Notes: generated by a model not told the origin, from the letters alone. Shown: positions 34,184 through 46,153, counted from the stretch's first letter. The stretch: DNA of 64,000 bases from Sorghum bicolor (GCF_000003195.3 NC_012879.2:27685564-27749563); one strand, 5' to 3'. Numbers and translations: made by a program.

Positions 34184-35565
34184 CCCTTTGCTCATCCCTG
34201 AGCAAACAGCTAAACTCAGACAGATCAGGAGTTGGTTCGATGTTTTCTTTCCTGACAGGCACACATGCTTTCACATAAAAATTCTTCCACATTAGAGTGA
34301 AGTGTTATGGAGCTTAGTACCTGCACTTAAGTCTTAAGTAATCGAAAGACAAAATAATTAAGTCAAGCAATATTCCTCCTGTCTATACTTCACCTTTGTT
34401 CCGAGGTTTTGCATAAGTTTTCAAAATAAAGCTCAGAGTTCCTAGCAATGATTCTCTCAAGTCTCTTTATATGTGGTATTTGTGGATCCTTACCAAAATA
34501 TCACTTACCTATAGCTAATGGAATATTTAAGTGGAGCTCATTGGAGTGAAAAACAGCTCATACATATGTTGTCTCATCGAGCCATGGATCCAAAGGAACT
34601 CAGCATATAATTAAATCAAGATGTGCATGTGTGGTGGAGTAAATGATAGTGATGGTGAAAATGAACTTACTTCTCATTGCTCCTCATATTGCTATCTCTC
34701 CTCTTCTTTGACCTTTGATTTGGGAGAACATGGGCTATCTCTCTTTTTTAGGTGGGTAGCAGATACCCCTAATTCTACTCTCGGACACTTGTCCATTTTT
34801 TCCGCTCAAGTGGGCATCTTTGTACCCCCTAATTCTACTCCGGACAGTTGTCCATTTTTACCTCTCGTCTCACTCTTTTTCTTTCTTTCTTTTTCGAGGT
34901 TCCGGGCACTTGCCCCTTTTTATTTCCTCGCATATTTTTGCATAACCCATGCCTCTTCTGCATTGAATCTTTTTGGAGAGAGAGAATAACAATACTTTGG
35001 ATAGTGAGTGATAATATTATTTTTAGCAATTTTTAATGAGTGATGGGTGGTGTAGTAGATGTGTGCAAGTATGGCTGTTGTAGGAATTTTGTCATGCTAG
35101 GAACTCATCATGTGATTTGCAAGTTTTCAAAATAAATCTCCAGAACTTAGTGTAGTAGGAACAAGATAAATAGTAGCTCAAACTTTATATCATGCCTTTC
35201 TCTTACCTAGATTTTAGTTTTATGCTTCCCGAAGATAGTAATTTCAGTTTTAATAATTCCTAGAAGAACTCTAATATAAAGCTAGGTACTTGAAAGTAAG
35301 CAAACAGAGCAACTGTTCATCATTTCCATCATGCATTTTTTTGGTCTTTTACTTTTCTAGAGATTAAACTTAGTAGGAAAATAAAGCACACTTATCTACA
35401 CACTCTTTTTATTTTGTTTTCATTTTTAAGGAATGCAATAATTTAAAGCAAGAAAATATTTATTGGGTTTTCTAAGTTTTTCTCCTTAAGATAAATAAAA
35501 CACTAAAACAAAAAAAGAGTAAATAAGAAGAGCAAATAAAAACTTACTTGATAAAACGGGGAGCA
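34184..35565 (-). other. 3' non-coding domain of ATH-2
   Basis: About 1.4 kb between the internal PPT-like motif and the PPT, with no ORF. It contains three short palindromic hairpins at 34783-34794, 34842-34853 and 34904-34915, each next to a homopolymer-rich tract. It is collinear with 50673-52166 of ATH-3, and the hairpin part is shared with ATH-4. Confidence 0.7.
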
Positions 35566-35581
35566 ACTCCCCCAAGCTGGA
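35566..35581 (-). other. Internal PPT-like motif after the ATH-2 third ORF
   Basis: The minus strand reads ccagcttgggggagtt 15 bases after the stop codon. It shares 13 consecutive bases with the true PPT of the element. Confidence 0.65.
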
Positions 35582-35596
35582 TGTGGTTGTCGGTCT

Positions 35597-37035
35597 TACC
35601 CAATGTTCCAGAATCGCATCATGGTGGTGATGTTGTCGTTCATTGTCGTGGTGTCTTGTCTTAGTTCTTGTACTACAGTGGCATGGTCTTGGTTCCATTT
35701 TTGTTGCTGTTCTAGGAGTCTTCCATGTTCTGCTTGCATATTCTAGATGTCGAGGAGGGTGTTGTCGGTACGAGTGAAGAAGCGCCGGCCTCTTGGTAGT
35801 AGTCGTTCGAGAAAGCATAAGAGGCGTTGGAATATCGTCCTGCATCGAATTGGGGCGGAGGTCTGGACCCTGAAGCTCCATATGGATCAGTGGAGTACCT
35901 GCCCGTATGGAAAGGCGGGTTTGTCCACTAGTGATCTTGGCTCTCCGACCATGTCTCCTGTGTTGGCTCTTGCGGTTGCGCATGTCGAACACATGGGTCT
36001 CGAAGGACTCGGGGGTTGTAGTCGCAATAATGCAGGTGCGCTGCTTCTTCCGGCCCGGGATCAGCTCCATACCAGGTGCGTTCTCGATCGGTAGTCATCC
36101 TTTCAGATGCCACTCGTTGTGGAGCTCTCTAGTTTACCGGTGTCACTGCAATCTCAATCAAGTAATTTTGAACAACATAGAGGCCAAGGTTCGGGTTAGG
36201 TAACCGAATCTTGCCTTTATTATGATATAGCATATACATTATGTTCCCTTCTTTTTTCAACATCCGAGCTTGCCTAAATGTGTCATAGCCATGATAAATT
36301 CATAACTCATCTATGAATTCCAAGGACGAGTTTTCTAGTAAATGAAGACTAGAGGCTAGACGAATGATAAGTGAAGTACATCCTACAGGTCCCTGAAGAC
36401 TATGTATACTAAGCCAATGAGAAACCAAAAGTGTAACAGGTGAAGTGGGTACTTTATTAATAGCAGCATATAGAAGTTGTAAATCTCCTACTCTTACTTT
36501 TCTAATGTCATCACGATGCAAAAGATTGTACCCAAGCCATTTGTGGAACATCCTAAGAGTGGGGTGTTCCATGTCACTGGTTCAGGCTTGACTATAATAA
36601 TCATCTCTAGATATCTCTCTCCAGAACTGGTGTCTCTCAAAATTGGGTAAGTCAGAGTCAATGTTCAGGATGCATCTTGAAGAGAAACCGAGATGGTCCC
36701 TCAGTTCTCTCTAAGACAACATAATGTCCTGTTTGAACATCCGAAAAGCAATTCCCGCCTCATAATATTGTAAAGTGTAAAGAAATTCAAGGGTGAGAAG
36801 ACGGGAACCCAGCTCAGTTATGTTCCAAAAATTTGTCCAACCTAACATCTGGAAAATTAAGTCGAATTCAGTATCCATACCTGTTTCTTGTAGCAAGATT
36901 GGATCAAGAGTAGAGGTGTGAATGAAATCTTTGTTCTTTAGCTGCGGGTAAACTTTCTTTTCCCTGCGGGTCATCAGTGCAAGGTCTTCTATCTTGAGGA
37001 GGACCTTGACTTGTGGATCAGATGAAGATGACAGA
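35597..37035 (-). pseudogene. Third ORF of ATH-2 (Athila ORF1/env-like region), main part
   Basis: This is the ORF downstream of pol that marks Athila-type elements. Its role is unknown; it is often called env-like. The conserved core here includes LGWTNFWNITELGSRLLTLE and FHKWLGYNLLHRDDIRKV, followed by a Tyr/Pro/Gln-rich tail ending in RFWNIG and the stop at 35597. Several stops and shifts break it. I see no signal peptide or convincing membrane segment, so an envelope role is not supported by the sequence. The first codons lie at 47478-47358, on the other side of ATH-4. The tail frame agrees with ATH-3 apart from one insertion in that copy. Confidence 0.8.
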
Positions 37036-39301
37036 TGTTGATATTTGGGAACGCAATAAGGAATGGATCCGCAAGCGCACGGATATCGGTGAGCACTTCA
37101 CCCGGGAGGTTATTCAGAGTATCGTATTTATTTCTTTACCACTAGGAGAAAGAGTGCATCTGACTAACCCAGTTTATTACTACTAACATTTAGGCTACAA
37201 AGAATGTTTCTCGATGTGAGTGAAATATAGAGAAGACTACTGTCGGTGTTTTCCCCAAGGGGGGTCACACCAACGAGTAAATTTGTATGCACGCTCCCTT
37301 TCCCAGATGGTGATGCAAGAAGACACAGAGATTTATCCTAGTTCGGGCAAGAGAAGGCCCTACGTCCAGCGGGGGAGGGAAGTTTGTATTATCTTGCACC
37401 TAAGTGCTTGTACAGGGGCGAATACAAGTGTGGTATGGAGTATGGGAGTTCTACTGCGTATGGGTGTAGTGTTGCGTGATCGCTATCTATTCCCGGGTCC
37501 TTCCTTTTATAGCACCAAGGAGAGACCTAGGGTACATGCATAGGTGTCAGAGTAGGGGTCGATAGAAGCATGGCGCGCTGACCTACTCGAGGCCTCCGTA
37601 CCGGCGTGATCTCGAGCCGTCCCGTCTCGGTAGCTTGATGATGATTACGCGTGCTCCTGTATCCTGCTCTGCGCGCCGTCTTGGGCTGGTTCACCGGTCG
37701 CATGCCTGTACGATATGGCGGCAGATCCGGCGGAGTGGTTGCGGTGTTGTCAGTCGACGCCCAACTCGTCCCCAGGAAGGAACCATGTCTGGTCGAGGGT
37801 CAGACGCTGTGCAATGCCCTGATATCTGGAGCGCTGACCTTGGTTGTCTCGAGGGGGTCCTGATTAGACGTTCCATCCCTGTTTCCCGCGTCCTGACACG
37901 CCCTGGGTCGTTTGGTGGGGAAGGCTGCAAAAAGAACGATGGGACGGGTGCCTGTTCCCTATCACGCTTCCCGTGACCAGCGTGTTAGGTGGGAAAGCGT
38001 CAGGCGCATTAAATGCCTTGGCTCTCATGCGTGCGTCAGGCGGCGGACAGTGTCCTTGCGCTCGACGCTTCCCGATTCGCTCGTGCCTATTCCAGCATTC
38101 GACGGTAGTCGACGCTCGACCCCTGAGCGATTCGCTCGACGCCTTTTCGGTCTTCGAGGCTGCGGTCGTCGATGACTGTACGTGTGGCTGACTAGAGCGT
38201 CGAGTTGTGGGCCTCGATCTGTGCGCGGATAATCTCGTTATGTGCATCAGTTAGGATACCCCTTACTGATACCCTCGACAACTACAACCGTAATCTCTTT
38301 CTAACCTTGGTAAGGATGATCTACTGTTCTATTGGGGAGGCTCACGGAATCTAGACACCACAGAGCATGTTCAACCCACACCTATAAACCCTATCCTTCC
38401 TAATAACGAGATATGGTTTGCAAAGGTAACTCGGAAATGTCACGTTCCTCGCTACTACCACGGTCCAGCTAGTGAGGGAATATCTATGAGTATCCTAGCC
38501 TAAACACCACGTCTACGCTAGAGATGATTACTCTAAACTCTACGCAAAGAGATTAAAGTAAACTCATAAACGAAAGAACAATAAAACAAGAACTTACTGG
38601 AATTTAGAAGTTGAAATACTGAAGAATCCTAGGAACAAGCTTTGGGTTAGGAGAACTTGATCCCGTAGGTACAACCTCGGAGTAGACCGCAGGCCGGGCT
38701 TCCTCCGATCTACACCTCCACTCTATCTCTCTCAATCTAGTAGAAACTAGAAGATCTAATTCTACTCACATTGGATGCTAAGCCCTAAGTCTATTTAGAG
38801 GAGAGGTATTCCTTCGAGGGCTCCTCTCAACTCTATGATGAACTTGTCTCCTCCAGGGTCCAGGGGGTCTGGTTTTATAGTCCCCTGAAGTGAACTTGAG
38901 CCGTCGGATCAAACCAACATTGATTGAAGGGTTATCCTTGATCCTTTAGGTCGGTGGAGCTTGGGTGGCGAAAAGAGTTCTGATTGGAGTCCAAAGGGGG
39001 GCGGGCATCCTGGTCCCTAGGGTGAGCGCCCTGGGCCAGGACCCGTTCGGCCTCCGCTTTGTTCCTGTGGCTTCTGGAGTCTTCTAGATGGTAGAAAATT
39101 GCGCGGTGCGTTGATATCTCTATGTAATCCCGACATGTGGACCTTTCTTCCTTATTTCCTGGTAACTCCCTGCAGAAACAGATAAACAACAAAACTCGTG
39201 GAATTCTGTCACATCAAACCCTAATTCTAGGTGTTGTTTGCATATTGGTCCTTTCTCTTGTTTGTTTGATAATTTAAATTGATACTTAAGAACCGTCAAC
39301 A
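37036..39301 (-). repeat. 3' LTR of ATH-4, split by a solo LTR
   Basis: It starts tgttgatatttggg and ends accgtcaaca. Without the solo LTR and one target copy it is about 1221 bp, close to the 1204 bp of the 5' LTR. It carries the shared Athila promoter block at about 38873-38960. The GC palindrome of the 5' copy is mutated here. Confidence 0.9.
37241..38280 (-). mobile_element. Solo LTR of the TAT-2 family
   Basis: The 1040-bp unit starts tgtcggtg and ends cctcgaca. It is flanked by perfect actac duplications (37236-37240, 38281-38285). It is the reverse complement of the TAT-2 5' LTR. The other ATH-4 LTR has the uninterrupted site (actac once, 46353-46357). Confidence 0.95.
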
Positions 39302-39317
39302 AATACCCCCATACTTA
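39302..39317 (-). other. Polypurine tract of ATH-4
   Basis: The minus strand reads taagtatgggggtatt directly before the 3' LTR. Confidence 0.82.
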
Positions 39318-40421
39318 GGCTTTTACTCGTCCTTGAGAAAAGGATGGTTAAGAAAAATATCTGGGGTTGAAACATTGTAAAGCATTCTCTTCATACCTGC
39401 AGGGTGTTGTAAAAATTCACTATGTACCGTAGTCAGGAGAAATATATGATCAAGAGTAGAGATCCTTTCTTCTCAATCCTATTACTTGGAGTTTTTGTGT
39501 ATATATATATATTTTTAAAAAAGAGATTAGCATACCTTTTATCCTCATAGGTTCTCTTAGATCACTCATTATCTTTTATTTATCTCACCGAGGCTGTTTT
39601 AATTTGCAAAAATTCTCAAGCATACTTACGTTGTATTTATTGCCTGATCAAAACGGGATCCAAGGAGAAGAATGCCATACTCTTAGATCAAAGACTTGGG
39701 AAATTAAAAACTTGTCAACTCTTGCTGGCATATTGCTTCTTAGAGGGACCATGGGCTAGCATTTTCTTCTTTTTTTTCTCTCTCTCTTTTTTTAAGTCGA
39801 TACCGGGGTACCCCTAATTCTACTACCGGGCACTTGTCTATTTTTTCTGCGAGGTTATCGAGCACTTGCTCCTTTTTATTTCCTCGAAATATCTTTTTTT
39901 GCATAGCCCATGCCTCTAATGCAATAATACTTTGGAAGAGTGAATCTTTCTGAATAAATGTCTTGATCTTAGGAGCATGATAAATCTCTCAACAAGGGTC
40001 TAACTCATTTTGAACAGACTCAATACAAAGTAGATAGCTTTTATAATTATCATAATTAATATTTTTAGTTTAATTAGGCATATAAAACACTGAGGATGGT
40101 AGCTAGAATTTTGAAGATTTTGAAATAAATTCTCCAAGCAACAATGATATCAAGAATAAGAAACTCATACACTAACATCTCACATTCCACAATGACTTAA
40201 GTAACACAAGGTTTTTAAATGATTTTTCAATAATTGCAAGTTTCAGGAAATATCACAGAGTGAGATTAATCATGATTAGAAATATTTTAATCTTTTTAAT
40301 TTATCATGCCGGAAATAATATTCTGCATAATCCAAGATATATATGTGTATGTGTAAAGTGTGCAGAGTGTGTACCTGAATCGTGGAGTGGTGTAGTCGAA
40401 GTGTGTTTGGCATGTCGAGGG
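39318..40421 (-). other. 3' non-coding domain of ATH-4
   Basis: There is no ORF. It holds a TA-dinucleotide run (about 39500-39511) and the hairpin block at 39828-39871, with one perfect and one imperfect copy. The hairpin block and its surroundings (a gaattagggg motif, an A-rich tract, a gcatggg motif) are shared with ATH-2 and ATH-3, although most of the rest is not. Confidence 0.65.
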
Positions 40422-40436
40422 ATCTCCCCCACACTT
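40422..40436 (-). other. Internal PPT-like motif after the ATH-4 third ORF
   Basis: The minus strand reads aagtgtgggggagat. It resembles this element's own PPT (aagtatgggggtatt) more than that of ATH-2 and ATH-3. Confidence 0.55.
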
Positions 40437-40540
40437 GTTTTCTGCTTTCTTGCACAAAAATAAAGTAGAGACACACAAGACATAATAATAATAATAATAC
40501 TCTTTACTAATCTTGAGGCATTTATTACAAATGACTAGTA

Positions 40541-40600
40541 GCAAACTAACGATAATAGTAGCAAACTGACGATAATAGTAGCAAACTAACGATAATAGTA
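40541..40600. repeat. Three tandem 20-bp units
   Basis: The unit gcaaactaacgataatagta is repeated three times head to tail with one substitution in the middle copy. An (AAT)n run lies just left of it at about 40482-40499. Confidence 0.92.
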
Positions 40601-40665
40601 AAATCTAAACCGAATTTAAAGATAAATAACTAAGATGTATTGCCTCAATATCTAATCTAGTTAAC

Positions 40666-41294
40666 TTAGCGGTGCTCTAACTCCTTGATCTTCTTATTGG
40701 CACTAGCAAGATCATGCCTAAGGCCAAGTATAATGGTGTTGTGGTTAGAGAGCTGCCTAGTGATAGAGTTAATCGACGACTGGAGGTCTATGATGCTCTG
40801 TCTAGCCTACGAACGTCCTCATCAATATCTACTATAGTCTTGCGACGCTTAGGAGGTGTCTCAAAAGCATTGAGAGCGTGCTTTGGGGCTGCCTTTGGAG
40901 GGATGAAACGGACTTTGGCTGCTCTAATCCCTTCAAAGTAAGGCCTCTCCTCCTTCATAGTGTAGCGGATGCTGCTGATCTCGCCGCTCCGGTTGGTCTT
41001 GACTCCAACGACCCTCTCATTGGGTCTGGGTGGAAGGATCCTTGTGCCGGCTGGCACCTTGATGGTGGTCTCCTTCTTGGATGATGATCCCTTGAGAAGT
41101 AGGAGTTGTGGTGGTGCGGTGAGAACTGGTTGAGCACGGTAGGATTGGGCAGAGCTGCGTTGGCGTAATGGCATGGCTTCTAGCTATCGCTTTGTGTTGG
41201 CCGGGACGAGAGCACGGGCGTCGCGGTCTTCCTTGGGCTTCTTGTTGAGGTTGTAGGGAACGAATTCCCAATCGTCGTTGAACTCTTTGGCCAT
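40666..41294 (-). pseudogene. Small third ORF of ATH-4
   Basis: It starts at the ATG at 41294 (MAKEFNDDWEFVPYNL). The frame has one TAG about 38 codons in, then continues through a basic, Pro-rich middle (PAGTRILPPRPNERVVGVKT). A one-base shift near 40800 moves reading into the next frame, which runs to the stop at 40666. That last part (IIDLQSSINSITRQLSN and the following 25 residues) has hydrophobic residues at coiled-coil spacing. The product of roughly 208 residues is unlike the third ORF of ATH-2 and ATH-3, and its function is unknown. Position after pol and before the PPT is the basis for the call. Confidence 0.6.
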
Positions 41295-41703
41295 TAGAGC
41301 AGCAAGGGACTAAACAAGCTCTAATTGAAAAAGGAGAGAAGGCTTGTATGGATGTAGGGGTCAAAATGTGCCTCTAGGGGTTGTTTCAGGTTGCTCCCGT
41401 CGATGTGCGTGCGAAACTTTCCATCTGAAGGATTATTTGGATTACCATAAGTGTGTTTTCCATAACAGAGGAAATCAGGACCGAGAGGTATCAGGGGCTG
41501 GCCGCCGACCCTCATCATCAGGGCGCCCGCCCTGTGTCTGGTCCCTCTGTGGGCCCGCTACCTCGAGCGTGTTTCTAGATGCAAAACTTATTAGGAAAAT
41601 ATATGTGTGACCCAAAAACATCACATTAAAAAGGTCGGGCTCTAATTCTCCATGGGAAGGTAAAAATGGATTACGTCTATTTCTTCTAATTCTTTATTGG
41701 TCT
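41295..41703 (-). other. Spacer between pol and the third ORF in ATH-4
   Basis: About 400 bp with no supported gene. A GC palindrome-like block (gggcgcccgccctg, 41520-41533) occurs here. It has the same wording as the motif upstream of LTR and third-ORF promoters in the other Athila elements, but I see no clear TATA box close to it. Confidence 0.5.
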
Positions 41704-42969
41704 CTAAAAATAATTTAGACGTTGACCATTTACCTTGAATAACGTACCTTCATCATTTTGAAGTGTGATAGCTCCGTGGGATGATGAATTGATCACCTTG
41801 AATGGTCCTTCCCATTTACTCTGAAGTTTTCCATGCCCGAAAAGCTTCACCCTGGAATTAAAAAGTAATACCTTATCTCCGGGTGCGAACTCCTTCTTCT
41901 TGATTCTCTTGTCATGCCACCATTTGACTCTTTCTTTGTAGGTCTTCGAATTGTGATATGCTTTCTCTCGCCATTCTTCCAATTCTGATAGTTGCATTCT
42001 TCTATGATCTCTAGCGACATCTAGGTCCATATTCTATCTCCTTATGGCCCAGTGTGCCTTGAACTCTAGTTCAACAGGTAGGTGGCAAGTCAATTGGTAT
42101 GGGGACATTCCAATTGGAGTCTTGTACGCTGTCCGGTATGCCCAGAGTGCATCGGGTAACTTGTCTTTCCATGCCGTTCCCATTTCATTCACTGTCTTCT
42201 GAAGAATATTCTTGATTTGCTTATTGGAAGTCTCTGCTTGCCCACTTGTCTAAGGATGATAGGGGGTAGCGACGTTGTGACGGATTCCATGCTTTGTTAG
42301 ATATTGCTTGAAGCGTTTGTCGATGAAGTGTGCTCCTCCATCACTTATCACTACTCTGGGGACTCCAAATCTTGGAAATATAATTTCTTCAAACATCCTC
42401 TTTGAACTGATGTTGTCGGCATGCTTGCAAGGTAGTGCCTCTACCCACTTGGAGACGTAGCCAACTGCTACCAAGATGTACTCACACTTCTTTGATGAGG
42501 GAAATGGACCCATGTAGTCTATTCCCCATACATCAAAGAGCTCAATCTGAAGGTTGTTGGTGAGTGGCATGGCATCCCTTGTGTTTATGTTTCCGTGCCT
42601 TTGACATGGCCCACATCTTCTGATATATTGCTTCGTGTCTTCATACATTGTAGGCCAGTAGAATCCACACTGCCAGATCTTTGAATCTGTATGAAATGCT
42701 CCATAGTGACCTCCATATGGTGATGAATGACATCTGTCGATGATCCTCCATCCTTCCTCAGTGGTCACACATCTCCTGAGTAAGCCATCAGAGCATACTC
42801 GGAAGAGGTATGGCTCATCCCATATATGTGAACGACTTTCTTGAATAAGCTTCTTCTTGTTTGCTCCTCGTGGTACATACCCTGAAACCTTAAAATTAAC
42901 AATATCTGCATACCAGGGGTCAGACCTGTTAATCCCATAGAGCATGTCGTCCCAGAGTGAATTATCGTT
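41704..42969 (-). pseudogene. pol: Integrase of ATH-4
   Basis: The HH-CC finger (YGGHYGAFHT, CGPCQRHG) and the catalytic core with GIDYMGPF and VISDGGAHF are present. A TAG follows YHP at 42250, where CAG would be expected (HPQTSGQAE); the catalytic Glu lies just beyond it in the same frame. The C-terminal part from 42030 (WREKAYHNSKTYKERV, FAPGDKVLLFNSRVKLF) matches the usual Athila integrase tail. No chromodomain is present, as expected for this lineage. Confidence 0.9.
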
Positions 42970-44675
42970 GGGGTTTCCTGTGGACTCTTAAAATACATTC
43001 TAGACAAGTGATCAGCAACAGAATTTTCTACTCCCTTTTTATCTTTTATTTCTAAGTCAAATTCTTGAACTAATAAGATCCATCTAATCAGGCAAGGTTT
43101 AGCATCTTTTTTAGTGAGCAAATATTTTAGTGCAGCATGATCAGTGTAAACAATTATTTTAGCTCCAACTAAATAAGATCTAAATTTATCAATGGCAAAG
43201 ACAACAGCTAGAAGCTCTTTTTCAGTGGTTGCATAATTAAGTTGAGCTCCTATCAAAGTTTTACTAGCATAAGCAATTGCATGATGCTTCTTATTTTTAG
43301 TTTGTCCTAAAACTAGCCCCACAGCATAATCACTAGCATCACACATAATTTCAAAAGGCAACGACCAATCAGGGGGTTGAATGATTGGTGCAGAGATGAG
43401 TGCTTTCTTTAGTAAATTGAAAGATGTTAGGCACGCATCATCAAATTCGAAAGGAGCATCCTTAGCTAGCAAAAGAGTAAGTGGTCTAGCAATAAATGAA
43501 AAATCTTTAATGAATCTACGATAAAAACCAGCATGGCCAAGAAAGCTTCGAATTCCTTTTATATTCATAGGTGGAGGTAGTTGTTCAATTACTTCAATTT
43601 TAGCTTTGTCTACCCCAATACATCTTTCAGACACTAGGTGTCCCAACACTATTCCTTCCCTAACCATAAAATGACATTTTTCCCAATTAAGGACTAAGTG
43701 CTTTTCTTCACACTTTGCAAAACCTTGTCTAAGTTTTCGAGACAGCTATCAAAAGTTTTTCCATAAATAGAGAAATCATCCATGAAAACTTCCATAATCT
43801 CTTCAATCATATCAGAAAATATAGACATCATGCATCTTTGAAAAGAAGCTGGTGCATTACATAACCCAAAAGACATTCTACGGTAAGCATAAGTTCCATA
43901 TGGGCATGTAAAAGTGGTTTTGCTTTGATCATCGGGATGGATCGGGATCTGATGATACCCTGAATATCCATCTAAGAAACAGAAGAACAAATGGTTTCGC
44001 TAATCGCTCTAGCATCTCATCTATGAAAGGTAAAGGAAAATGATCCTTTCTCGTGGCTTTGTTTAGATTTCTATAGTCTATGCACATCCGCCATCCTCTG
44101 ATGGTGTGTTGCGGAATTAGCTCGTTCTTTTCATTCATAATAACAGTCATGCCTCCCTTTTTAGGCACAACTTGAACTGGGCTTACCCACTCATTGTGCG
44201 GCACAGGATATATAATCCCTGCATGCAACAACTTTATAACTTCCTTTTTAACTACCTCTCTCATCGTGTTGTTAAGTCTACGTTGGGGTTCTCAAGAAGG
44301 TGAAATAGAAGAATATGTTGGAATACGATGGGTACAAATCATAGGACTGATTCCTGTAAGATCTTGGAGTGAGTAGCCAAAAACTGAGTGATGTTTCTCA
44401 AGAATGGTCATTAATCGCAGAGTTCGCTCCTGAGTGAGTTTATCACTAATGATCACAGGAAACTCTGGATTATTGTTTATGAAAGCATAGATAAGACCGG
44501 GTGGTAAAGTTTTAAGCTCTATGGGAGGTCTAGGTGTTTCTGCAAACTCATCTAAGGGTTCAGGTTCAGAAGGTTTAGCTTCTTCTTCTGTGAAGAAAGG
44601 AGCTTCGTCTTCTAAGTCTGATTCTTCTAAAAGCTCTAGAGATGCAGCCTTTACCTCCTCCATAGGATCAGGCAA
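42970..44675 (-). pseudogene. pol: Reverse transcriptase and RNase H of ATH-4
   Basis: The reverse transcriptase shows WVSPVQVVPKKGG, WRMCIDYRNLNKATRKDHFP, the catalytic FMDDFSIYG and LGHLVS. RNase H shows [36 protein letters not shown] and NSVADHLSR. The frame is broken at least three times (near 44285, 43960 and 43680) and again before integrase near 42950. The N-terminal part (from 44675) is an acidic linker that leads into the polymerase. Confidence 0.9.
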
Positions 44676-44716
44676 AAGATATGACTCGGCCTTATTATTT
44701 AAGTAGTGTGAAATTG

Positions 44717-45151
44717 TTATTGGAAATTTAAAAGTTTTTCCAAAAGAAATGTATAGCTTTCCAAAAGTTTTTCATAAAGGAGTCTTCTAAAAGGTTGTCC
44801 TATCAACAGGACGAAGTCCCATGTATCAAAGATATAGAAGTTCAAATGAACCATGGAGCCTTCTACCGTAAGAGGTATGACATTAATAATTCCAAGGCTG
44901 GGGACTAATCGTCCCGAAGATTCCTTTATGGCCTTCGTTGTGGGGGTTAAGACCAAATTTTTAAATAGTTTAAGTGCAAAAGATTCACACATGATGTTGA
45001 TCCCCATAATAGGATTATAGAGAGCATCAAATTGATGCGAATCATAAGCACAGCGTATAGTTATAGAGGGTGTGTCCAAACGGATCACATCAGAGGAAAG
45101 CTCTGATTCCTCCAACCACTGCCTACTCATGACTGAGATTAGCTCTCTCAA
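44717..45151 (-). pseudogene. pro: Retropepsin-like domain of ATH-4 without a recognisable catalytic Asp
   Basis: Its position between gag and reverse transcriptase and the pattern IRCAYDSHQFDALYNPIMG, GIINVIPLTVEG and DFVLLIGQPF identify the protease region. Where ATH-1 has ALCDLGAS, this protein has ALYNPIMG, so the D-T/S-G triad is missing. The rest of the fold signature, including the distal ILIG-like stretch, is present. I believe similar Asp-less versions occur in other grass Athila-type elements, so the change may be old and not a random lesion. Its job is then unclear. Confidence 0.72.
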
Positions 45152-45299
45152 TTGATGTTCACTTGGTAAACAAATGCTAAACTAGCCATTTTGGGGTTTG
45201 TTAATAGAATGGTAGTTTAAAATGTTTCCAAAATCCGCAAAAAGATCAGATTCTATATCCAGCATGAAGTCTAGTGGTGGAATTTCTTCCTTTTGTGGC

Positions 45300-46019
45300 T
45301 CAGAACTTGGGATAGCTAAAGTAGATGGAGAATTTGGCAGTGTCTACTTCGGCTTTGTGGGATTCATCATGAAGGGTATTATCCATCTCAGCTTCTAGGA
45401 TTCTATCTAGGATCGCTCTAGCGTCATCAGTAGGGATGCGAAAGAAAGAACCTCTAGACATTGTATGTAGCATTTGTTTATGATCTTTCTGAAGACCTCG
45501 AAAAAAGTGAAATAAAAGAACAGGGTCTTCAAGATTAAGGTTTGAACCAGATTCTAAAAGATCAGAAAAACGTTTCCAGGATTTTCCCAAAGTTTCATTA
45601 TCTTTTTGTTTAAAAGATAGGTCTTTGAGTCTAAGGTCGCCGATACGGTCGTGGGAATAAAAATCTAGACAAAAGTTGGCTCGTAAAACTCCCCATTCAC
45701 CTCGTTGTTAACTTACCTTCTGATTATACCATTGTCTAGCTTCTCCCCTTAAAGAAAAAGTAAAAAGCTTCCAATGTAAAGTTTTATCGGAAATCCTTTC
45801 AATGCGAAGACAATCACATGTTTGCTCAAAATCTCTAATATGAAGGTAAGGGTTTTCGTCTTCCTTTCCTGAAAAAGATAGGTTTTGAATCATGGCAATC
45901 AACCTAGAACTTAACCTATACTGGGATGTTTGGATAGGCTGTGATGACTTCCATGGTAAAAGGTCAGTTACTGAAGGGATTGCAGATTCATGGATCGATT
46001 TAGAATTTTGGTTTTCCAT
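45300..46019 (-). pseudogene. gag: gag of ATH-4
   Basis: The best start is the ATG at 46019 (MENQNSKSIHESAIP); the open frame extends upstream to 46103 but that part is leader-like. The gag core follows: LIAMIQNLSFSGKEDENPYLH, LFTFSLRGEARQWY, then after a single in-frame TAA at 45708 the frame continues with LSFKQKDNETLGKSWKRF and the tail to 45300. That TAA is the only break seen in the first 240 codons. The protein would assemble the particle. No CCHC knuckle was recognised. Confidence 0.85.
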
Positions 46020-46127
46020 AAGGTAAGAGTAAAGAGAATAAATATAGAATATAAAAGACAAGAAAAGATAAAAGTATAGATACAAGCTAGTAGTAAGACA
46101 CAAGGTTATCTCAGCAAACCGTCTTTC

Positions 46128-46145
46128 TCCCTGGCAACGGCGCTA
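46128..46145 (-). other. Primer binding site of ATH-4, tRNA-Asp type
   Basis: The plus strand reads tccctggcaacggcgcta, 16 of 18 bases identical to the 3' end of tRNA-Asp and to the ATH-1 site. Both changes are C to T. It lies 8 bases inside the 5' LTR. Confidence 0.9.
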
Positions 46146-46153
46146 GAAATGCT

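Noticed and set aside
34783..34915. Hairpins followed by T-runs on the plus strand as bacterial-type terminators
   Set aside because: The element is transcribed from the minus strand and the DNA is plant nuclear. The motif is better treated as an element-sense hairpin after an A-rich tract.
35597..37035. True viral-type envelope protein in the third ORF
   Set aside because: I see no signal peptide, no convincing membrane segment and no cleavage motif in either copy. Only the position is env-like.
40541..40600. Short tandem units as a CRISPR array
   Set aside because: The units are contiguous 20-bp copies with no spacers, in plant retrotransposon DNA.
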